Shown: in pieces, positions 15,500 through 21,023 of the stretch | Position numbering within the stretch: the stretch's first letter is position 1 | How the letters are laid out: each line of letters opens with the position of its first letter | NCBI GenBank assembly: GCA_900542115.1 | Contig: UQMC01000022.1 | Location: forward strand, 1-21,023 | Source: an uncultured Oscillibacter sp. | GTDB lineage: Bacteria > Bacillota > Clostridia > Oscillospirales > Oscillospiraceae | Length of the DNA stretch: 21,023 nucleotides | Direction of reading: 5' to 3' | The notes under the pieces: model-generated | Databases searched by the model: none | What the model was told of the DNA's origin: nothing | The model's input: the letters and a program-made list of their open reading frames with translations, nothing else | Program-made: the position numbers and the translations under genes

Positions 15500-16456
15500 T
15501 CATCCGCGCTTCAAAAAGCGCTTCCGGGCCTCCGTGACCTGACGAATGTGGTCGGCTACCGTCTGGCAGCAGCCGCCGATGGCGGAGACCCCCGCCTCCA
15601 TCCACTGATAGGCATAGTCCCCGAAACGGACACCATCCTTGGGACCGGACCATGTTTTCGTGATGGGGTCATAGGTCTCGCCGGAGTTGGGATACACGCC
15701 GATAGGCAGATCACAGCTTGCCTTCAGCTTCTCCACCAGCCCGGACACCAGATGGGGCGCCACGCAGTTCACGCCGATCATCTTCAGGTGGGGATGATTT
15801 TCGGACAGCGCCTTGGCGCAGTCCCGGATGTCATCGCCCTCCCATGTGTGGGTATCGTCCCCGCAGGTAAAGCTGACCCAGTAATCCGCTCCCATCTGCT
15901 CGGCCAGATTGGCCTCCAGCAGCGCCTCCTGCAGGGAGGGCTGGGTCTCGATGAGCAGCAGGTCGGCCCCGGCGTTCCACAGCAGCTCCATCCGGCGGGC
16001 ATGGAACTGGCGCAGCACCTCCTTGGAAACGCCGTAACGGCCCCGGTATTCCGCGCCGTTTGCCAGATACGCGCCGTAGGGACCGATACCGGCAAGGCAA
16101 AGGGGATAGACACGGCCCTGCGCCTTACCCTCGTTCTGCCACCAGTTCTCCCGCACCTCGTTAAAAATCTCCACGGAGCGGACAATCAGAGCCTCCGCCT
16201 CCGCCTCGGAGCAGCCGTTCTTTTTCAGGCCCGGAATCGTGGCCTGATAGCTGCACGTAATGCCGCAGTCCGCACCGGCGCGGAAATAGTCCAGATGCAC
16301 CTGCTTCACCAGCTCCGGCTGCCGTTCCAGCGCCTTCGCGGTCCACAGGGAATTGTTCAAATCGCAGCCAAGGCCCTCCAGCGCTGTGGCCATGGAACCG
16401 TCGATCACCAGAATGCCGCCGGTCTTTTTCAGAGTCTCTTCCAGAGAAATACGCAT
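15500..16456 (-). CDS. mmuM: Homocysteine S-methyltransferase (MmuM-like)
   Basis: A 318-residue zinc-dependent methyltransferase of the homocysteine/betaine-homocysteine family. It transfers a methyl group, typically from S-methylmethionine, to homocysteine, giving methionine. The zinc ligands are Cys231 (GVNC) and Cys296-Cys297 (GGCC), and the N-terminal VIDGSMATALE and THTWEGDD-type blocks fit the family. It lacks the cobalamin and folate domains of MetH. ATG 16456 follows AAGGAG by nine bases; a TTG two codons upstream is possible. It is the last gene of a T-box-headed operon with an amino-acid ABC transporter, which supports methionine salvage. The methyl donor is not proven by sequence. 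Confidence 0.88.
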   Translation of the reverse strand: MRISLEETLKKTGGILVIDGSMATALEGLGCDLNNSLWTAKALERQPELVKQVHLDYFRAGADCGITCSYQATIPGLKKNGCSEAEAEALIVRSVEIFNEVRENWWQNEGKAQGRVYPLCLAGIGPYGAYLANGAEYRGRYGVSKEVLRQFHARRMELLWNAGADLLLIETQPSLQEALLEANLAEQMGADYWVSFTCGDDTHTWEGDDIRDCAKALSENHPHLKMIGVNCVAPHLVSGLVEKLKASCDLPIGVYPNSGETYDPITKTWSGPKDGVRFGDYAYQWMEAGVSAIGGCCQTVADHIRQVTEARKRFLKRG

Positions 16457-16483
16457 TTTCAATGCTCCTTTTGCAGTTAAAAA

Positions 16484-17230
16484 TCAGGAATGGATGACCT
16501 TGCGGAAGAAATCCTTGGCCCGCTCGGTCTTCGTGTGGTCAAAGACCTCCTCCGGCGTGCCGGACTCCGCGATCTGCCCGCCGTACATAAAGAGGACGCG
16601 GTCGCTGACCTCCCGGGCAAAGCCCATCTCGTGGGTCACAATCAAAATCGTCATGCCGGACTCCGCCAGCTCCCGAATCACATCCAGCACCTCCATGACC
16701 ATTTCCGGGTCCAGCGCGGAGGTGGGTTCGTCAAAGAGAATCACCTGCGGCTCCAGCGCGAGAGCCCGGACAATGGCAAGGCGCTGCTTCTGTCCGCCGG
16801 AGAGCTTCGTGGGGTACTCGTCCAGCTTGTCGCCAAGGCCCACGCGGTCCAGCAGGACCTTGGCCTTTTCAACAGCCTGTGCCTCCGTCATCATCTTGTT
16901 GCTCACCGGGGCAAGCGTTACGTTATTCAAAACCGTCAGATGGGGAAATACATTGAAGTGCTGGAACACCATGCCGATTCTCCGGCGGTAGGCAGTCACA
17001 TCGGTCTTGGCCCCGGTCACCTCCTGTCCCTCAAAGCAAATGGAGCCGCCGTCCGGCTTCTCCAGCAGATTCAGGCACCGAAGGAAGGTGGACTTGCCGC
17101 AGCCGGAGGGGCCGATGATGGAAATGACCTCGCCCTCGTGAATGTCCAGATCAAGGCCCTTGAGTACCTCCAGCTCGCCAAAGTTTTTTTGCAGGCCCCG
17201 TACCTGAAGAATTACATTTTTATCGTTCAT
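16484..17230 (-). CDS. Amino acid ABC transporter ATP-binding protein
   Basis: A 248-residue ATPase of the polar amino acid uptake (GlnQ/TcyC/HisP) group. Walker A is GPSGCGKS (40-47), the Q-loop is [12 protein letters not shown], the signature is LSGGQKQR (143-150) and Walker B is [13 protein letters not shown], with the switch His in VTHEMGFA. Its first 11 bases overlap the end of the permease gene, indicating coupled translation. With the permease and lipoprotein upstream it forms one importer; the methyltransferase gene follows 27 bases later. Confidence 0.95.
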   Translation of the reverse strand: MNDKNVILQVRGLQKNFGELEVLKGLDLDIHEGEVISIIGPSGCGKSTFLRCLNLLEKPDGGSICFEGQEVTGAKTDVTAYRRRIGMVFQHFNVFPHLTVLNNVTLAPVSNKMMTEAQAVEKAKVLLDRVGLGDKLDEYPTKLSGGQKQRLAIVRALALEPQVILFDEPTSALDPEMVMEVLDVIRELAESGMTILIVTHEMGFAREVSDRVLFMYGGQIAESGTPEEVFDHTKTERAKDFFRKVIHS

Positions 17231-17891
17231 TCTGCTTCATCCTCTTTTCAACGTGGCGGGTGATGCGGGAGAGCGTCACCGTCAGGAACAGGTAGATCAG
17301 GCCGGAAATGGTCAGCGGCTCCAGCGCAAGGAACGTGGTGGACTGCACCTGCTTATAGGCGGTCATCAGCTCGCCGAAGAAGAACACGGAGGCCAGGGAC
17401 GTCTGCTTGATCATCACGATGACCTCGTTGCCCAGCGCCGGCAGAATGTTCTTGATGGCCTGCGGGAAAATGACCTTTGTCATAATGGCCCGCTCCGTCA
17501 TGCCAAGGCTGAGGGACGCCTCCCGCTGTCCGGCGTCCACCGCCTGAATGCCCGCCCGAATGACCTCCGCGATGTAGGCGCTGGCATTCACCACCAGTGC
17601 GCTTAAAATGCAGGTCGTATCCGAAATGCTCGGCAGAATATTGGGAAGTGCCAGCCAGAAGAAATAAAGCTGAAGCAAAATCGGGGTACCCCGGATGATC
17701 TCAATATAGGTGCTCACCACACCGTTGAGCAGCTTGTGCCGGGAGAGCTTACCCAGCGCCACCAGAATACCCAGAAAAGTACCAAAAAACACGGATACAA
17801 ACGATAGCCACAGTGTATTCCAGAGGCCCTGTGCGAATACGGCGCCGTAGCGCTGCAAAATCAGGCCGATATTTTCTATAAATGAAAGCAA
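17220..17891 (-). CDS. Amino acid ABC transporter permease
   Basis: A 223-residue inner-membrane permease of the HisMQ group with about five membrane segments. The N-terminal [20 protein letters not shown] block and the EAA-type cytoplasmic loop ([27 protein letters not shown] near 137-163) contact the ATPase. The gene has no nearby ATG; TTG 17891 is chosen because GGGAGGGG lies eight bases before it. It probably works as a homodimer because only one permease gene is present. Confidence 0.93.
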   Translation of the reverse strand: MLSFIENIGLILQRYGAVFAQGLWNTLWLSFVSVFFGTFLGILVALGKLSRHKLLNGVVSTYIEIIRGTPILLQLYFFWLALPNILPSISDTTCILSALVVNASAYIAEVIRAGIQAVDAGQREASLSLGMTERAIMTKVIFPQAIKNILPALGNEVIVMIKQTSLASVFFFGELMTAYKQVQSTTFLALEPLTISGLIYLFLTVTLSRITRHVEKRMKQNER

Positions 17892-17918
17892 TGTAATTCC
17901 CCTCCCGGCGGCCTGATC

Positions 17919-18788
17919 TTACAGGCCCAGATTTTCGGCCTCGGCCGTGGCTTCCTCCAGCCACTGGTCATACAAGCCCTGCTCCAGCACCTCGTCAATG
18001 ATCTTGTTTACGGCGTCCACCAGCTCGGTTTCGCCCTTGGGGAAGCCGATGACGTTGCCGTTCTGGCTGTTGTCAAACTGAACGGTGGAAACCGCCAGCT
18101 TGGGATTGGTGGAAACAAACATCTCACCGTTGGCAATGGACACGGACACCGCATCCACCTTGCCGCTGTCCAGCGCCAGCACGGCGTTCTGGATGATGTC
18201 AAACGTAACAGGCTCGGAGTCGGGCAGCTGGCTCAGCACGTTCTGCTCCTGCACGGTGCCGCTCTGGAAGCCCACCTTCTTACCGGCAAAATCGGCAAGA
18301 GAGGTGTACTCATCCACCTTGTCCGCCGGGACCAGCAGACCCTGATCCCCGCCGGGCTTATAGACCTTGGACATAGCCATGGTCTCCGCCCGCTCCGGGG
18401 TATAGGCCATGCCGGCCACAGCCATATCGTACTTGCCCGCGCCAACGCCCGTCAGCACGGCGCTCCACTCCAGCGGCACGATCTCCAGCTCCACGCCCAG
18501 CTCCTTGGCGATGTACCGGGCCAGCTCCATATCGGCGCCCCGGAACTGCTCCTGACCGGACTTGGTGTTGTCGATGAACTCATAGGGGGCAAAATAGGGC
18601 TCACAGACGTTGGTGATCTTTCCGGCCGCCAGCACCTTGTCCAGCCGGCTTTCGCTGGCGGCGGGAGCGTCGGCGCTGTTGTCGCCGGAGGCGGCATCGG
18701 ACTGCTTGGAGCTGCCGCCGCAGCCGGTCAACAGGGACAAAGACAGCGCTGCGGTGAGCAGCAGGGCAAACCAGTTTTTCTTTTTCAT
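17919..18788 (-). CDS. ABC transporter solute-binding lipoprotein
   Basis: A 289-residue type II periplasmic-binding-fold lipoprotein. The signal peptide MKKKNWFALLLTAALSLS ends at a lipobox LTGC, with Cys23 lipidated, followed by a Ser/Ala/Asp linker to about residue 47. The ligand domain has GKYDMAVAGMAYTPERAE with Arg133, the position that binds the ligand carboxylate in polar amino acid binding proteins. The position normally held by the amine-binding Asp (Asp161 of LAO/HisJ proteins, in the DAALQD block) is Ser217 here (VDAVSVS). This may mean the ligand has no free alpha-amino group. ATG 18788 follows GGGAGG. It lies 37 bases after the M20D gene. Confidence 0.92.
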   Translation of the reverse strand: MKKKNWFALLLTAALSLSLLTGCGGSSKQSDAASGDNSADAPAASESRLDKVLAAGKITNVCEPYFAPYEFIDNTKSGQEQFRGADMELARYIAKELGVELEIVPLEWSAVLTGVGAGKYDMAVAGMAYTPERAETMAMSKVYKPGGDQGLLVPADKVDEYTSLADFAGKKVGFQSGTVQEQNVLSQLPDSEPVTFDIIQNAVLALDSGKVDAVSVSIANGEMFVSTNPKLAVSTVQFDNSQNGNVIGFPKGETELVDAVNKIIDEVLEQGLYDQWLEEATAEAENLGL

Positions 18789-18825
18789 CGGAATTTCCTC
18801 CCAAATTTTTTATTTTAATTTTTGT

Positions 18826-20034
18826 TTACAGTGGGTACTTCGTCTTTTTCAGCTCCGCCACCAGCTCCGGGCGGAGGTAGAGGTCCAGCGCGGACGCGGC
18901 CATGGCCTTGGCGCCCTGATGCAGCAGCCGGTGGGCGATGTCCGAGTCCGCCACGTCCAGAAACGCCGCCTCATGGGTGCGGGCGGGACCGGCGCCGGCC
19001 TCAATGGTCCCCATGTAGGTGTAGCAGGTGGGGACCTCATAGGAAACGTTGCCGATATCCGTGCTCCCCGCCGTGCGGAGCGGGTCCGCCGTGGGCAAGG
19101 GGGTGATGCCGAGGCTGTGAAGGTTTTCCACCAGCAGCTTCACCAGCAGGGGGTTGTTGCGGATATCATAGGTGGTGTACTTGTCCCGGGTGACCTCCAC
19201 CCGGGCGCCGGTCATCAAGGACGCGCCCCGGGCGCAGTTGCAGACCTTTTTGATGACGGTTTCCAGATAGTTCTTGTCCGCCGCCCGGACATAAACCTCC
19301 ATCAGCGCGTGGTCAGGCACAATGTTGCACGCCTTGCCGCCATCCTTGATGATGCCGTGGATGCGGACGTCGCTGGTAACGTGCTGGCGCAGGGCGTTGA
19401 TGCCGTTAAAGGTAAGAATGCAGCCATCCAGCGCGTTGATGCCCTTCTCCGGCGCGCCGGCGGCGTGGGCCGCAAGGCCGAAGAACTCAAAGTGCAGAAT
19501 GGTCATGGCCAGCGCCGCGCTGTCCACCCGGTTCGTCTCACCCAGGTGCATCTGGTATACGGCGTCAATATCCCGGAAAGCACCCCGGTCAATCAGGGTG
19601 ATCTTCCCGCTGGTGGTCTCCTCCGCCGGCGTACCCATATAGATGATTCTGCCGGGGAAGCCCATCTGTTCCTTCAGCTCCTTCAGGGCCACGCAGGCGG
19701 CGAAGGTGCTGGCCGCGATCCAGTTGTGGCCGCAGGCATGGCCGTTCTGGTCGCCGTTGGGACCGTAGCCGGGCAGGGCGTCATACTCCGCCAGAAACGC
19801 CACCGTGGGGCCCTCCCCCGCTTCGCCGAACTCACAGCGGAACGCGGTCTCCATACCGCAGTAGGGCTTTTCCACCCGGAAGCCCGCCTTCCGCATCTCG
19901 TCGGCCAGATACTGTGAGGAGAAAAATTCCCGGTCGCCCAGCTCCGGGTGCTGAAACACCGTGCGGCTGATCTCCTCAAACCATTCTTTATGGGCGTCCT
20001 CCGCCGCAAACAGCTTTTTCTTGATTTCTTCCAT
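18826..20034 (-). CDS. M20D amidohydrolase (AbgB/HipO-like)
   Basis: A 402-residue M20D metallohydrolase without a signal peptide. The di-metal site is visible: NGHACGHN (Cys101, His103), TPAEET (Glu138-Glu139), QMHLG (His163) and the dimerisation motif FFGLAAHAAGAP (His190), plus a late RTHEAAF His. Relatives hydrolyse N-acyl amino acids, hippurate or p-aminobenzoyl-glutamate. As first gene of an operon with an amino acid importer and a homocysteine methyltransferase under a probable methionine T-box, it may free methionine or a methionine precursor from an imported N-acyl or peptide derivative; this is inference. ATG 20034 follows AAAGGGAGAG. A longer frame starting at 20091 would begin inside the T-box terminator and is rejected. 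Confidence 0.9.
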   Translation of the reverse strand: MEEIKKKLFAAEDAHKEWFEEISRTVFQHPELGDREFFSSQYLADEMRKAGFRVEKPYCGMETAFRCEFGEAGEGPTVAFLAEYDALPGYGPNGDQNGHACGHNWIAASTFAACVALKELKEQMGFPGRIIYMGTPAEETTSGKITLIDRGAFRDIDAVYQMHLGETNRVDSAALAMTILHFEFFGLAAHAAGAPEKGINALDGCILTFNGINALRQHVTSDVRIHGIIKDGGKACNIVPDHALMEVYVRAADKNYLETVIKKVCNCARGASLMTGARVEVTRDKYTTYDIRNNPLLVKLLVENLHSLGITPLPTADPLRTAGSTDIGNVSYEVPTCYTYMGTIEAGAGPARTHEAAFLDVADSDIAHRLLHQGAKAMAASALDLYLRPELVAELKKTKYPL

Positions 20035-20061
20035 GGCTCTCTCCCTTTCGGTACGGAAAAT

Positions 20062-20098
20062 AAAAACGCCCTTGTGCTTCCGTAGAAGCACAAGGGCG
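20062..20098 (-). terminator. T-box terminator hairpin
   Basis: A perfect 14-bp stem (20085-20098 with 20067-20080) and four-base loop followed on the minus strand by TTTTTATTTT. It ends 28 bases before the M20D ATG and is the regulated terminator of the T-box leader. Confidence 0.92.
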
Positions 20099-20366
20099 AA
20101 CGATTCGCGGTACCACCTTGTTTTACGATGGCCTCTCAGCCATCGCCTCAGCTCCGTCGGCGCCCAACAGGCGATTAACGGAAGAACGCTGTAACGGGCG
20201 GACCCGGCGGCAGCTTATCCCTTGGGACTCACCACCGATGCTCAGAGGCCATCTTCGCTCTCAACCGCCTGTCCTTTCACACCAACCGGACTCTCTGAAA
20301 AGCGGGGGAAAGAGAGGTACTTACCCCGTCACTGCATCTTGAAGTGTTTTAACCATTTATTTGATA
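20062..20366 (-). promoter_or_regulatory. T-box riboswitch leader, probably methionine-specific
   Basis: The minus strand carries the T-box consensus AAGGTGGTACCGCG (20119-20106) followed by the terminator hairpin. Upstream is a Stem I with a GA/K-turn base (GATGC/GCATC), the loop-E pair AGTA and GAA, and a distal AGAGAG...GGTGTGAAAG region. After GAA (20255-20253) the sequence GATGG contains ATG at 20251-20249. The T-box bulge is TGGT, which pairs with a tRNA discriminator A: tRNA-Met has A73, whereas tRNA-Asp has G73, so Met is preferred over an Asp GAT reading. Uncharged tRNA would stabilise the antiterminator and turn on the operon. The 5' boundary is estimated from the promoter. Confidence 0.9.
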
Positions 20367-20372
20367 GGGTTG

Positions 20373-20402
20373 ATTATACGCTACCTTTCGGCAGAAAATC
20401 AA
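20373..20402 (-). promoter_or_regulatory. Promoter of the T-box operon
   Basis: On the minus strand TTGATT (20402-20397) and a perfect TATAAT (20378-20373) are separated by 18 bases. The start near 20366 gives a leader of about 330 bases, which accommodates the full T-box. Confidence 0.75.
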
Positions 20403-20545
20403 CCGACGTTTCCGCCAAATTCCGCTCCGCATTTTCTTCTCAATTTTGTATGCCCACCCAAAAAGCGGCAAATTTCACAGCCGTGCACCTCTGTGTCCTC
20501 ATAGAATACCTATCCGCAAGGTGCCGCCCTCACCCCACTGCTCTG

Positions 20546-20636
20546 CAATTTATGAATGACTCATAAATTGGCTCATATCTTTCCCCGCTCTCATATCCGG
20601 CTTATAATCAGCGCAGCAGACGGGCCCCGCGGCCCG
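20546..20636 (+). promoter_or_regulatory. Promoter region with 10-bp inverted repeat and CTCATA repeats
   Basis: A perfect inverted repeat, CAATTTATGA (20546-20555) and TCATAAATTG (20561-20570), precedes a TATAAT at 20603-20608. Three direct CTCATA copies start at 20560, 20572 and 20590. No good -35 box is seen, which fits an activator-dependent promoter. A 6-bp GC hairpin (20621-20626 with 20631-20636) sits in the leader before AAGGAGG. The stretch from 20403 to 20545 shows nothing else I can support. Confidence 0.5.
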
Positions 20637-20657
20637 AAATACAAGGAGGAAATCATC

Positions 20658-21023
20658 ATGCTGAATGAAAATGCCGTAAAGCTGCTGAAAAGCGGACTGT
20701 GGGACCTTGCTACCTGTGTGGGCGGTGAGCCCAACGTTGTGCCCGTCGCCTTCAAGGACGTGACCCCGGAGGGCAAGCTGGTGGTGGGCGATGTGTTTCT
20801 GGACACAACCCTGAAGAACATCGCCGCCAATCATGGGAAAATCGCTGTCTCTGTATATGACGCCCAAAGCCTTGAGGGCTATCAGGTCAAGGGCACAGCC
20901 CGATATATCACCGAGGGCGCGGTGGTCAATACCTTCAAGGCCATGGTAGAGAAAATGTTCAACGGTGCGGCCACCGGGGATAACGCCGCAATGGCTCTCC
21001 AAAAAAAAAGAAAAAAGGACTGC
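20658..21023 (+). CDS. Flavin split-barrel (pyridoxamine phosphate oxidase-like) protein, partial
   Basis: The first 122 codons of a gene that runs off the window. The product resembles small FMN-binding split-barrel proteins of the pyridoxamine-5'-phosphate oxidase family (MLNENAVKLLKSGLWDLAT, then PNVVPVAFK, DVFLDTTLKNI and YQVKGTARYI). Such proteins bind a flavin and have mostly unknown substrates; true PdxH activity is not implied. ATG 20658 follows AAGGAGG by eight bases. The last residues (QKKRKKDC), encoded by an A-rich run at 21001-21016, do not look like the family and may reflect a frameshift or a low-quality sequence end. Confidence 0.8.
   Translation, partial: MLNENAVKLLKSGLWDLATCVGGEPNVVPVAFKDVTPEGKLVVGDVFLDTTLKNIAANHGKIAVSVYDAQSLEGYQVKGTARYITEGAVVNTFKAMVEKMFNGAATGDNAAMALQKKRKKDC

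Noticed and set aside
20249..20253. Asp (GAT) reading of the T-box specifier
   Set aside because: T-box specifiers favour C-ending codons, the bulge TGGT does not pair with the G73 discriminator of tRNA-Asp, and the operon has no aspartate gene.

Overview
The window reads as chromosomal DNA of an anaerobic, probably gut-dwelling, low-oxygen Clostridia member. An Oscillospirales-type relative (Flavonifractor/Lawsonibacter/Intestinimonas-like) is my guess from the high-GC Firmicutes codon use. Supporting traits are an oxygen-labile glycyl radical enzyme, the Clostridia-type sufCBDSU order, a T-box leader, an SLH surface-protein remnant and strong AGGAGG ribosome binding sites. No rRNA, tRNA, CRISPR array, phage or insertion sequence was seen.

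Region 1 (1-7117, + strand) is a catabolic cluster: a glycyl radical enzyme (GRE), its activase overlapping by one base, two small YjiH/YjiG-type membrane proteins, a roughly ten-segment membrane protein and a cytosolic M20 metallopeptidase, closed by a strong terminator. The GRE has an intact glycyl-radical loop, but the active-site Cys is followed by Val-Val instead of the Val-Glu of the GRE dehydratases and arylacetate decarboxylases. Its reaction therefore cannot be assigned. My inference is that the cluster imports an amide- or peptide-linked compound, hydrolyses it with the M20 enzyme and processes one product with the radical enzyme. This is the best candidate here for an undescribed system.

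Region 2 (7146-8169) holds a 5'-truncated SLH-domain surface protein with no ATG start, no signal peptide and no promoter, pressed against the terminator of the suf operon.

Region 3 (8194-13457, - strand) is a complete Fe-S assembly operon: a cysteine-rich Rrf2 regulator, then sufC, sufB, sufD, sufS and sufU. It has a near-consensus promoter and a dyad just downstream of the -10 that looks like an autoregulatory site.

Region 4 (13703-15486, + strand) holds a class I DAHP synthase and an L-2-amino-thiazoline-4-carboxylate (ATC) hydrolase-family protein, ended by a bidirectional terminator shared with the convergent operon.

Region 5 (20402-15500, - strand) is an operon headed by a T-box riboswitch: M20D amidohydrolase, ABC solute-binding lipoprotein, permease, ATPase and homocysteine S-methyltransferase. 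The T-box bulge reads TGGT (matches discriminator A73) and the specifier region contains ATG, so methionine control is the best reading. The binding protein has Ser where the amine-binding Asp normally sits, which suits an N-blocked amino acid that the M20D enzyme could then deacylate.

Region 6 (20530-21023, + strand) carries a promoter region with a perfect 10-bp inverted repeat and the first 122 codons of a flavin split-barrel (pyridoxamine-phosphate-oxidase-like) protein cut by the window edge.
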